Positions 24,901-34,506 of a stretch of DNA of 34,506 nt are shown here, piece after piece. Origin of the DNA: Fonticula alba (lineage: Eukaryota; Opisthokonta; Rotosphaerida; Fonticulaceae). The position numbers and the translations under genes are program-made. The DNA is taken from NCBI RefSeq assembly GCF_000388065.1, contig NW_009242973.1, forward strand, positions 1,345,133 through 1,379,638, in the 5' to 3' direction. How positions within the stretch are numbered: the first letter of the stretch is position 1; the number at the start of each line of letters is the position of its first letter. A model generated the notes under the pieces. That model had not been told where the DNA came from and did not search any database. It was given only the letters and a program-made list of their open reading frames with translations.

Positions 24901-27349
24901 GGAAATGCGCACAGACCACCGTCGACCGGGACAACCGCTGTACGCGTAGTCACTCCGGCACATCGGCCTCGGCCCCCTCGGTGGCGGGGATCCTGGCGTT
25001 GCTGCTGTCGGCTCGGCCGGACTTGACATACCGCGATGTGCACCACCTGGTGGCCAAGACCGCGGTGGTGGTGGACGCCGAGCACGCCGCCTGGCAGGTC
25101 AATGCCGCTGGGCTGCCTTTCTCCCGGCACCATGGGTTTGGCCTGATCCGGGCCGATCGGCTGATCGAGGCGGCGGCCTCCTGGCAGACGGTCGGCGGCT
25201 ACGAGTACTCGATCCCCTGGCTGACCAAGCCCCTGACTCTTGGGGTATGTTGCAGACCGACACCGTGTCCGCCGGCTGTGCTGCATGGCCAGCAAGCGCC
25301 GGTCTTGGGGCCGGGGACTGGGGGGGGGGGGGGGGGGCGGGGCGGAAATGGTGAGGGCGAGGCCGAGCGATGGCCCGCCAAAATGGCCAGGCCTTCCTTA
25401 TTGCTGTCCCAGACGCCCTCCTTTTCCTGGCCTGCCATGTATAGCGCGCTGCGCACGACCAAGGTCCACGCGCGATCTCCGTGTGTCTAACAGCTCTCCG
25501 CTCGCCGACCTGTCACATATGGGCCCATGCCCACGCACGCGCACGCGCACGCGCACGCGCACGCGCACAGACCGCCATCGGCACGGCGCAGACCGGCCAC
25601 GCCATGGAGTTCTCCTTCCACGTGCCGCGCGAGCCAGTCGATGCCGACGGGTTCACCGTGCCAGAGCTCACCGAGCGGGTGGCGCTCTTGGTGGACTTGC
25701 GCCATCCGCAGCGCGGGGCCGTGGCCGTGACTCTCACCTCGCCGGCCGGCACACGGGTGGTTATGGCCTCCGGCCGGCCGGATGACTGGAACCGTGATGG
25801 CTTCCGGAACTGGACCTTCACCTCGGTCTTCTTCTGGGACGAGGACCCGCGCGGGGAATGGCGGGTGCAAATCCGCGACCTGGCTCCCCAGAGCATGCCC
25901 CAGATGCAGCGCCAGGTGGTCTGGTCGCAGATGGCCATCCATGGGCGCATGCGCGAGCCCACCAAGCCGCGCCAGCCGCCGGGCCGCGACTACACCGGTC
26001 CCCTGCGCCCGGGGTACAATCTCGGCCTGGGCGGCGGCGAGGGTGGCGGCCCGGGCGGCGGCAGTGGTCCCCACCTGCCGGACGGCGGCCCGGGCGGCGG
26101 CGGCGGCAGTGCCGGCCCCGATGACCGGCCCATTCTCAGCATCCCGGTGGCCCTGACCCTGGGAGTGGTGATGGCCCTGGCCATGGGGCTGCTGCTGCAC
26201 CATGGGTTCCGCGCGGCGCGCGAGTGGGTGTCCGGCCGCGGCCCGGCGGCCGAGGGGGGCTTCCACAGCCCGACTGACCCGCCGCCCCCGGGGCCGGGAA
26301 CCGGTTCATCCAGGCGAAAGCGTCGCCCTGGCGCCGGCCGCCCTGGCCGGCCGAATGATCTCCAAGAGGCAGGCCATGTGGCCGGCGGCAGCCCCGGCGG
26401 CATCGACCCCCGCTTCGACCTGGACAACGATGACTATGATGATGATGATGATGATGATGAGGATGATGGCGGCTACGACTCGGACGGGGCCTTTGCCTTC
26501 GGCCGGGTGGCGGGTGGCGGTTCGCGCCGGGCGGCCGGCCCGGGCGGCGGCATCCCCGCTTCCGCCTCCAAGACCGGGCTCCTGCTGGGGAAGCTGACTG
26601 GCGGCGGTGGCCCCGGTGGGGCTGGTGCGGCGGTTTCCCCGAGTGGCGGCCCCGCCGGCATCGGCGAGGACTACGAGATGGAGGATCTGTCCTCGGCGTC
26701 CTCCAGCGGCCTTGGTGGCCCCTCGCAGCACTCGTACCAGCCGCCCGGCCATCCTGCCGCCGGGGCGGCCTCTTCGGCTGGCCCCGCGACAGATGTCGAG
26801 GCGATTCTCGGCTCCGGCGGGCGTCTGGCCCCGCCGCCAAGCGCATCCGCTGCCAGTGGTGGTGGTGGTGGTGGTGCGACGCAGCACAAGACGCGGGCGA
26901 CGGCTTCCGCCGGGGGAGGCTCCAGTGGCGGCCATGTTGGCATGGGGGGAGGCCCCGGTGCCCATCCCCGAATGGACATCCTGGCTGCCGGCTCCAGCAC
27001 CAGCCCCCCGACGAATGTCCCGCGGATTTACTTCATCGGCACTGGTGGCAGCAGCAGCACCGGCGGACCAGGGCCGGACGCCCAACCGTCGCCGGTCACC
27101 CCGTCCTCCATCGGCGGGGGCGCCACCGGCACCCCGGAGCACGACCTGTCATCCTCCCTGCTGCTGGTGGCAGGCGGCACGCGCGGCGGGTCAGCCGCCG
27201 CCAGCCCCGGCCTCTTTGCCATTCCCCGGCCGCCGAGCGCCACCACCGCGACCACTGCCAGCAGTCCATTGGTGGGAGCCGACCTGCGCCAGCGAGCAAA
27301 CGTCGACAACTCGTGCAACGGCACCCTCAACCTTCTTAGCCTCGATTAG
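21953..27349 (+). CDS. Kexin/furin-like proprotein convertase, membrane-anchored
   Basis: Exons 21953-23041, 23654-23803, 24116-24652, 24915-25244 and 25571-27349 give 1,294 aa. Order: signal peptide (about 1-33, hydrophobic core LLMALATLLILSA); a long prodomain with basic clusters (FNRRRDD, RHRRDRD) suitable for self-cleavage; an S8B subtilisin domain with DDGIEHTHEDL (Asp399), YHGTRCSGQIA (His437), FASGN (oxyanion Asn538) and HSGTSASAP (Ser609); a P domain (about 703-840, with VDLRHPQRGAVAVTLTSP and FWDEDPRGEW); a Gly-rich linker; one membrane helix at about 889-913; and a 380-residue cytosolic tail with an Asp run near 988-1005 and Gly/Ser-rich sequence. Complete triad, so presumably active. 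Kexins cleave secretory precursors after paired basic residues in the late Golgi. The tail is far longer than in yeast Kex2. Introns 3 and 4 have G runs on the sense strand, opposite to most others here. Confidence 0.93.
23042..23653 (+). other. Intron 1 of the kexin-like gene
   Basis: GTGCGTGT donor, CAG acceptor, 612 nt, the longest intron in the window. The frame stops soon after the donor (TGA at 23117-23119). It separates the end of the prodomain region and the DP.WPDQWNI start of the catalytic domain from the rest. No other gene is seen inside it. Confidence 0.85.
26430..26468 (+). repeat. GAT repeat coding an Asp run in the kexin tail
   Basis: Nine or so GAT/GAC/GAG codons in a row give an acidic patch in the cytosolic tail. 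It is in frame and translated. Acidic clusters in furin tails help Golgi retrieval through PACS-1; whether this run does so is a guess. Confidence 0.8.
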
Positions 27350-27398
27350 AGCCGGCAAAAGGGGGGAAGGGGAGGGAAAGCGGGGCGCGCACGAGAGA

Positions 27399-27434
<36 letters not shown>

Positions 27435-28160
27435 CTCAGCGACGATCATGGCTTGCGTGTCGCACCGGGAACACATACACCACACAAAAGCTCCGCATGC
27501 TGCCCTTTCCCCGGGGTGTTGCGTTTGTGTGTGCATGTGCCTGTTTCAGGCATCTCTCACTCGCTCTCTTCCTCCCTCCCTCCCTCTCTCTCCCTCCCTC
27601 TCCCTCCCTCCCTCTCTCTCTCTCTCTCTCCCCCCCCCCCTCGCGCAATATACATCATGTAAATACCGCCTCTTTTTTTTGATGTGCCCGTGTCTACACG
27701 TGTGAGCCGCTCTCGCCTTGCATGCGCGCTTGCGGTCCTCGGCTGTGTACGTGCCCCGTTCGGGGCCGGCATGTGTACACCCCGCGAATGTGGTGGAGGT
27801 AGTGCAGGTATATTTTTCTCGACCCCGACCGGGGGGGGGGGGGCGGTGTGCCTTTGTAAGGGGTGGAGTGGACAGGGGTGGGGAAGGGGGGAGCGGAGGG
27901 ACACAGAGAAGGCAACACCTTTGCGAGGGAGAGAGATTCGGCAAAAGACATGAGAGAGCAACACGCTCTGGCAGGGGGAGAGGGAGAGAGCGAAAGAGAG
28001 GGCCGCGAACCAGACACGCTCCGAGCTGGGCCCGATTTGTCTTTCCTCCTCTCCTCCTGGCTCTCGCTGGCTCGGAGCCTGTGTCCCTTTCACACTCTGC
28101 TCCGCATTTTTCCCTCACTGGCTCCCCCCCCCCCCCGCCCCTCGCCATGGCCCTCTCTCT
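27350..28160. other. Intergenic between convergent kexin and beta'-COP genes
   Basis: About 810 nt. It holds a GA repeat (27397-27432), CT-rich repeats (27553-27640), a T8 run (27672-27679) and a G run (27829-27843). No gene is recognised. Confidence 0.5.
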
Positions 28161-29701
28161 TTAGAAGTCGAAGTCGTCCGTGGTGGAGAAGGGCGAAGCA
28201 GGGTTGCTCCACTGGGCGGCGGGGGCAGCAGGGGACCGGTTGCCGGGGCTGCCAGGGCCAGGAGCCACCGGCGAGCCGGCCGCCACGCCGAAGGGCGAGG
28301 CCGAGGACGGCGATGCCGACGGCTGGAGGCCTGTGAAGAGCGGACTGGAGGAGGTGCCCGGCGGCTGGGCCGCGGTTACGAGAGGCGAACCGCCGCCGGG
28401 GCTACCACCGCGGCTGAGCCCCGGCGAGGAGGGGGACGAAGAGGAGGAGGCCGCCACCGCCCCGGAGCCGCCGCTGGCGAAGGTAGGCATGGCGAAGGGG
28501 GCGCGTGCTTCGCCGGCCGCCGGCGGCGGGGCCACCATCGGCAGGGCCGCCAGCCGGTCCTCCAGGCCGGTCGTCAGCGGGGTGGCAGCGCCGGCACCTG
28601 GCATGCCCGGCGACCCTGCCCCGCTGGCGGAGAAGCCGCCGTCAAGCGGCTGCGCCTGGCGCGAATACGAAGCGAGATCCTGCAGGGGGACAAGTGGCGC
28701 GAGGTCAGAGCCGTGCTATGCGATGGCCAGGGCACAGGAGAGGGCAGAGAGAGAGAGAGAGAGAGAGAAAGAGGGAGAGGCGGGCACAGAAAAAAAAAAG
28801 GCGAGAGGATACATCGCCCTGACTGCGCAAGCACCAGGGCGCGGCAGACACATACCGCGGTCGGGGACACGCCGCCGCTGCGGGGCATGTCCTCCAGGGT
28901 GGGCGAGTGCGCCGTCGAGGAGGAGCCCGACTCGGTGCTCCGGATAGAAAGGGTCTCCGTGTCCAGGGAGGGGGTCTCGGCCTGGCGGTCGCCCCTCGAC
29001 GAGAGGTGACCGGCGGGGGGGGCGGCGTTGGCCGAGCCGAAGGCCACGGCATCCGGCCGGGCCAGAGACCCAGCCACCCGCGGGTGCGTGATGGACAGCA
29101 CCGACTTCCAGTGGTCCAGGCAGTGATCGACCAGGCTGCACATACGGCAGGGGGACCGGGCAGCAGGTGAGAGGCCAGTCGAGAGAGGCGGAGGATGAAA
29201 AGGGGGAGGAGGAGGGGGAGCGGCGACAGCTGCGCCAGCAGCAGGAGAAAGGAGCGGGGCGGCAAAGAGGGCGGGATACGAGCAGCAAAGGGACAGGGGG
29301 CTCATGGCAAGCCCACAGGGGCAGCCACCCGGGGGGGGGGGGGGGGGGGGGGCCGTACTCCGGGCGGTAGGTACGCGCCAGCATGGCGGCCTCAGCCTCG
29401 CGGCCGGTGTCCAGGAGGATCTGCGCGCAATCGACCAGGTTGTGCGTCACCCAGTTGGCCGCAAAGGCCACGTTGGTGGATTCGGCCTCCTCAGCCAGGC
29501 GGGCCACCTTGCGCAGGCCCTCCTCATTGCCGCATGCATTGTAATACATCAGCAGACCGGGCAGGTCGCCGGCCCGCATGAGGGCCTTCTCGGCAAGATG
29601 GAACTGCGGAGGGCCGATGTTTTTTTTTTTGTTTCGTTGGTTTTTTTTTCGGCCCCACCCCACGCACTCGGTTAGCCACATGCTGGAAGGACAGCGCGGA
29701 A

Positions 29702-29786
<85 letters not shown>

Positions 29787-31471
29787 AGGCGAGAGGGTGA
29801 GAGGGTGGGAGGAAGGGGCGCGAGTGTGCCGGCGTCGAGCCATCTTCACCAGGAGCCCCGGTGCACGGCATACCTTGAGCACGACAGTGCCCTCGTCGAA
29901 GCCGATGGCCACGTCGTTGTTGCCCGGGCGAGTGGCGATGGCCCACACGCGCTCCAGCCCATAGCTCAGGGTGTTCTCCAGGCGGAAGGTGTGCGAGTGC
30001 CAGAGGCGCACGGTGCCATCCTCACTGCCACTGATGATCAGCGGCAGGGTCGGGTGGAAGGTGACCACGGACAGGTTCTGCGTGTGTCCGCGCAAGGTTT
30101 GGATCGGGGACTTGGAGTGCAGATCCCAGACCTTGATTTGCCTGGCAGGGCAGAGGAGAGGAGGAGACAGCGAGAAAGGGGCAGGGGGCGGTATGCGGTC
30201 AGCAGCGAGCGAGCGAGCGAGCGGGTGGGCGGAGGAGAGAAGGGGGGGGGGAGGGCGTGCGGGTATGTGCGCACATGTCATCCGCGCCGGAGATCAAGAG
30301 CGGGCGATCGCTGCCGGGGTAGAAATCCAGGCAGTTGACGCCTCGCTCGTGGCCCTCCAGAGTGAAGTTCGGCACCGCGGCGCCGATCTGCCACACCTTG
30401 ATGGTGCGGTCGAGCGAGGCCGAGGCGAAGGTCGACGGATCGCGGGGGTTGAACACCACCTGCATGACATAGTGGCTGTGGCCCTCGAAGGTCTGTGAGC
30501 GGGAGGCACACGCGGGCAAAGGGTCGGGGAATGATGGGAGATGGGTCAGCGGCAGCACGGGGGAGGCGAAGGTCCGGCAAGGCGGGAAGGGAGGAGGAGG
30601 GGAGGGGGGGGGGGCAGCTTCGGCGGCGCGCACCTGGAAGTTGCGCCAGCCCTTTTCCCAGTCCCACGCGCGGATGGTCATGTCGTCGGAGGAGGACAGG
30701 ACAATCGGCAGGGTGGGGTGCACGGCAATCGACCGAATGTAATCCATGTGCCCCTCGAAGGTGGTCACCTTCTCCAGGGTGTTGTAGTTGAACACGCGGA
30801 TGTGCATATCATCGGCACCGACGACGATCCAGTTCTTGCGCGCGATGAAGCAACCGGTGCGAACTGGTGGTCAACATGTAAGTAGCAGGCGGCAGCCGGG
30901 CGGGGGGGGGGGGGGGGGGAGGCCGGGCGGGCGAGTGGTCGCGTACCGGGGAGCTCAGACACCTCGAAGGTCTTCAGCAGGGTCTGGGCCAGGCAATGGT
31001 GGCCCGGCGTGGCAAAAGGGCACGGGGAGGTCAGTGGGGACGCCGGTTCCCGGGCCCGGGGACGGGGCGCGTGGACGGGGGCGCACCTGAGTCTCGAAGT
31101 TCCAAATCAAGGCCTGGCCATTGTACAGACAGGCCAGGACCCAGGGCTCGGTCGGGTGGAAGTCCACAGCCTTCACCCGGTCCGAGCGGGCATAGAGCTT
31201 CTTCTGCAGGGGGCGGGGGGGGGGGGGGAGGGGGGGCAGATGTGGGGATGCAGGGTCAGGAGCGGCCAGACGAGGGGCGGGAGAGAAGGGCGAAGGAGGT
31301 GTAAAGCGTGCGCGCACCGTGATGTCAAGACGAAGGGGCTTCGAGGCGGGCACCGGGGGGTGGTGGGGAGGCGGAGCCGCAAGGCAGGAGAGCGAGGAGG
31401 GGTGTCAGAGGAGGGAGCAATGCCAAGCCGGCGGGAGGCGCACAGATCAGTGAGCGGGTGCGAGGCACCAT
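28161..31471 (-). CDS. COPB2: Coatomer subunit beta' (beta'-COP), second propeller absent
   Basis: Ten exons on the minus strand: 31471-31469, 31338-31318, 31203-31087, 30983-30947, 30863-30634, 30492-30275, 30141-29874, 29603-29359, 29135-28856, 28679-28161, giving 645 aa versus about 906 in human. The start [28 protein letters not shown] is that of beta'-COP, and residues 1-298 form the first WD propeller ([42 protein letters not shown]). Residue 298 is followed directly by the alpha-solenoid ([33 protein letters not shown]), which in human lies several hundred residues further on. The second propeller is missing; a poly-G-bearing intron occupies the spot. The last 170 residues are Ser/Pro/Gly-rich. 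The ATG alone forms the first coding exon. Beta'-COP binds dilysine cargo signals in COPI vesicles via the first propeller. Confidence 0.9.
29702..29785 (-). repeat. 84-nt near-pure G tract in beta'-COP intron 7
   Basis: G35, one C at 29737, then G48: by far the longest homopolymer in the window. It lies in the intron 29873-29604, between the first-propeller exons and the solenoid exons. Runs like this are hard to sequence and assemble, so the exact length and the junction may be wrong. Confidence 0.95.
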
Positions 31472-32554
31472 TGTTGGTGGGACCAAGCTGAAGGACTTCT
31501 CGGGGATCCTTTTCTAGATGCTGGGCAGATGGGGCGGAAGAGGGGTGCAAGGTGACGCCGACGGCGGCGGCGGCGGCGGCGACGATTGCGGCGATTGCGG
31601 CGAGAGCCGTGGCTGTGTTAGGAAGGAGGACACTGGGGTGGAGGAGAGATGCCCGGCGTCTTCGGGGGCGGTTGGCGAGCAACTGGCGCGAAGGAGGGGA
31701 GAGAAGGGGTGGCGGGGGAGGCAGAGCGCGCGAGGGAGAGCGAGGGAGAGCGAGGGAGAGATGTACGGCAGATTGCGAGCAGGAGAGGGAAAGACACAAA
31801 GAAGGAAGCACAGGGGGAGAGGGGGAGGGGGAGGGGAGGAAGATCCAGGGCGGGAGGTGTGAGGATATAACGCGGGCGGTGCGGCGCCCCGGGTGTTGGC
31901 GGTGCACCCCCCCATCAGTACGAATGTCCCCTCGCCCCGCCCCCCGCCCCTTAGAGAACGGGGAACTTGGTGCAAAATCCCCGGCGGCCCTCTGCCTGTC
32001 CCGCGCAGGCCGCCTTCACAGCCATCCACAGGCGCCAACGGTACTGCTAAGAACGGTTGGGAGAGAAGGGGGCTCCTTCCGAAGCCCCCTCCCTTTCGTT
32101 GAGGGGGGGGGGGGGGGGGCAGGCGGATCGCCACTAACACACCGGCCAATAGCTAAGAAGGGAAAAAGGGCGCCCCACAGCGATTTGCGCCGAAGTCACC
32201 ACCACACCACCATGTCCCCAGCACCACGACACAAGCGGCCGCCCAACTAGTGTGCAGACAGGGCCGGGCAGGGGGGCGGTATGGTCTTTTCTCCCCCGCA
32301 CATCGCACACTTTCCTCCGGCCACACCGGGTCACAGTGGCCGGAAAAACTAACAACATGCCCGGAGCCGGACCGCGGCAAAAGCCCATACATCATCCACG
32401 CATCGCATCGCATCGCCCCCCCCCCCCCCCCCGCTCCGAGTCCGTGCCCCCGGCCGCAGTACTCTGACAGGCCTGGTGGTCAGTTGGGGTGTCGGGATCA
32501 CGTGTATGATATTCGCTAAACTGTATTTGTGGCATGTAACCGAGAGCCGACCCA
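31472..32554. other. Region between DNAJC17-like stop and beta'-COP start
   Basis: Contains the presumed promoter and leader of the minus-strand beta'-COP gene. On the minus strand 31680-31840 is CT-rich, and a TATA-like TTATATCC lies at 31863-31870, about 395 nt before the ATG. A short CGG repeat is at 31564-31580, with G18 at 32102-32119 and C16 at 32416-32432. The AT-richer 32490-32550 is probably the 3' end of the DNAJC17-like transcript. No gene is recognised. Confidence 0.5.
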
Positions 32555-33584
32555 TCACTCGGCGGCCGAGAGCCGGGCGAGGAGGGAGGCTTCCCGACGT
32601 GCGAGGGCCGCAACGGGGCCCTCCTCACCGGTGGGCCCCCCCCCGGGAGAGGTTTGCCCATCGGCCGAGACAAACAACTCGTCGGCCGTTAGCCCGGCCG
32701 GAGGCTGGAGGAGAACCGAGGCAGGGAAACCGGGCCGAGGGGCGAAGAGCGGACGCTCGGCCGACTGGGTGCGTGCACATGCATATGTGTGTACATCAGG
32801 AGGGGGGTGGGGGAGCAAATGTCAGCGCAAGGGGACACGGAGGAGCGGATGGCAGAGCACATGGCGGGCAGGGAAGGAGATCAGACATACGGAAAAATCT
32901 GAAGCAGGGTCGGAGCCGGGGGCGCTGGCGGCGTCCGAGCCAGGTCGCCGGGTCGGGCGAGAGTGCGCCGTGGCTGTAAGCCCCTCAGCGCGGGCCACAA
33001 TCGCGGGGGCCACCCCGCGCGACCACGCAAGGCGCAGGCCATGCGGCGGGGTGGTCTTCAGAGCGGCATTCTGTCGGGCAAGGCGTGCGAGAAAAAGGAA
33101 GGAAGGCAGGGAGAGGAAGGGAGAGGAAGGGAGAGGAAGGGAGAGGAAGGGAGAGGGTGAGAGCCTGGAAGGAGGGAGGGGCATGGCAGGGGAGACAGGA
33201 TTGTCTGGCGGGAATTGGGAGAGCGGTAGGGAAGGGGGGCGGACGAGCTTTCGTGTGTATGTGTGTGTGTATATAGGAGGGGGAGACAACCGACATACCG
33301 CCTCGCCTACTCGGCGGAAGGTGATGTGCGCACTGCGCGACTCGAAGTCCACCTTGGAGACAGACCTCGCGGCAGGGGCAAAGAGCGACAACAGGCGCTG
33401 CGTCATGGATGACACTGAGACATGCGCCCCATCAAGTGAGGCAGCCCCAACTGACCAGGACACCCGCAGGGTGCGGTCCGCCTCATCTGCAAGGGGCGAA
33501 TGGCCCGGCAGCCGAAGGGACGCCGATCGGGAGGGTTAATAGGTGCGGGGTTGGTCCGGGGCAAGGCAGGGGCAGAGGGAGAGG

Positions 33585-33627
<43 letters not shown>

Positions 33628-34438
33628 CCAGAGCAACATGCGAGGCGCCGCAAAAAAAAAAGAAAAAGGGTGGGGGGCGAACAGGCGAAGGGTCATACCG
33701 ATCTGCATGGCGGCCGTGGCGCGTGCGCGCTCGGCCAGCGACTCAGCGATCGACTCGGACTCCGAGACAAAAAGCGACGAGGTACTGCTGGCCGCGCGCA
33801 TGGGCGAGTCGTCGTCGCCCGATTCGCGGCTGGCCCGGTAAGTTGGAGAGGCAAAGCCAGCCCCCGATCCTGGGGTGGCGGACCTGCGGTCCTTGTCGCG
33901 ATCTGACCGAGCCCGGTTGGCCTGGCATGGGAGAGGGGGGGAGGGGGGGATGGGATGTTGTGAGTTGCCACCCTGCACGCGGCCGGGCTTTCGCATGTGT
34001 GGCCGGCTGAGCTGGCAGGCGCACCTGGTGTTGATAGGCCGCACGGCGGTCGGAGGACTGGCGCATCTCCTTGGCCTCCTGCTCGCGGCGGGCGAGGTCT
34101 GCGGCGGGCGAGCGGCCACGAGCATCGAGTGGGTGTCGGGTGAGTGTCGGGTGCGGGAGGGGACGCAGCGAAGGAGGAAGGGCAATCCGGGCGTGACATC
34201 GCACCGTCGATCATCTTCCGACGCGAGGAGTCCTGGGCTTGGCGCCGGAGCTCGGCCTCCCGACGAGCGCGCATTTTTTGATCATACTCCGCTCGCTTGG
34301 TCGGATCGTTGAGGATGGCGTACGCGACTGATAGCGCGTGGAACTTGGTGGCTGTACGCAAGGCACCACGGGTAGGGCCGGCATGGTAGGGTCAGGCGCC
34401 CATGCAAAGGGAAAGCCCACCTACTCGACTCGTCCGCC
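32555..34438 (-). CDS. DNAJC17: DNAJC17/Cwc23-like J protein with RRM, 5' end beyond the window
   Basis: Seven visible exons on the minus strand: 34438-34425 (14 nt, tentative), 34351-34205, 34098-34025, 33921-33699, 33486-33299, 33070-32891, 32764-32555; 344 residues of a partial protein. It enters in the last part of a J domain (ADESTTKFHALSVAYAILND, then PTKRAEYDQKM); the HPD motif would lie upstream. A charged helix (ARREQEAKEMRQ) and a Ser-rich linker follow, then an RNA-recognition-type fold starting RTLRVSW with VDFESRSAHITFR and ending LRLAW, matching the KLKLKW...LKISW pattern of human DNAJC17. The end, ALARREASLLARLSAAE, resembles its C-terminal helix. Yeast Cwc23 assists spliceosome disassembly with Ntr1 and Prp43. 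The 14-nt exon has CAAG and GTAGGT ends and fits the frame, but an alternative start in the adjacent GCC repeat cannot be excluded. Confidence 0.75.
33103..33156. repeat. GAGAGGAAGG 10-nt tandem repeat
   Basis: About five copies of a 10-nt purine unit within the DNAJC17-like intron 33298-33071. On the sense strand it is a pyrimidine tract leading to the CAG acceptor. Confidence 0.85.
33591..33626. repeat. (GA)n microsatellite
   Basis: About 18 GA units in the DNAJC17-like intron 33698-33487; TC-rich on the sense strand. Confidence 0.9.
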
Positions 34439-34440
34439 CT

Positions 34441-34443
34441 TGC

Positions 34444-34471
<28 letters not shown>
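34441..34471. repeat. CGG/GCC trinucleotide repeat
   Basis: About nine CGG triplets on the + strand, next to the first visible DNAJC17-like exon. On the minus strand it would read poly-Ala in the gene's frame. I take it as the pyrimidine-rich intron end because the next bases give a CAAG acceptor and a normal J-domain sequence. Confidence 0.8.
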
Positions 34472-34475
<4 letters not shown>

Positions 34476-34506
34476 ATGTGCATGGGGGGAGGGAGGAGGG
34501 GGGGGG

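Overview
The window is nuclear DNA from a very GC-rich unicellular eukaryote with dense, short, spliceosomal introns. I recognise nine protein-coding genes, with 40 introns placed by reading frame, splice signals and similarity to known families. The mix is opisthokont-like: a BLOC-3 subunit HPS1, a kexin-type protease, the fungal-type V-ATPase assembly factor Pkr1, and DNAJC17/Cwc23. With the base composition and long G/C homopolymers, this would fit an early-branching relative of fungi such as Fonticula. That identity is inference from memory, not shown by the sequence.

Layout, left to right: a GGCAAGGAG minisatellite (1-191); HPS1-like gene (+, 963-4315); a 2.9 kb gene-poor stretch with small hairpins and a 94-nt CA repeat; a small mitochondrial COX7C-like gene (+, 7199-7994); 2.3 kb with no recognised gene; PKR1-like (+, 10338-11369); a RING-finger protein with SUMO-interaction-like motifs (-, 12059-13705); a PDZ protein (+, 14655-15745); the DEAH helicase PRP43/DHX15 (-, 16135-19757); a 2.2 kb divergent intergenic region; a kexin/furin-like convertase (+, 21953-27349); beta'-COP (-, 28161-31471); and a DNAJC17-like J protein running off the right edge (-, 32555 to beyond 34438).

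Several genes serve the endomembrane system: HPS1 as a lysosome-related organelle Rab GEF subunit, Pkr1 in ER assembly of the V-ATPase, kexin in late Golgi processing, and beta'-COP in COPI coats. Two others, PRP43 and DNAJC17/Cwc23, belong to spliceosome disassembly. Neighbourhood in a eukaryotic genome need not mean joint function.

Three points stand out. First, the 5' splice sites are unusual: none of 40 is GTAAG, and 39 carry a pyrimidine at intron position +4, mostly GTGCGY or GTACGY. Second, the beta'-COP gene has no second beta-propeller, and the place where it should be is occupied by an intron with an 84-nt near-pure G tract, so either a real loss or an assembly collapse. Third, nine introns are multiples of three without stop codons, so long open frames run through them. 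One of these, inside PRP43, is only recognisable by comparison with the protein family. No tRNA, rRNA, transposon or CRISPR was found.
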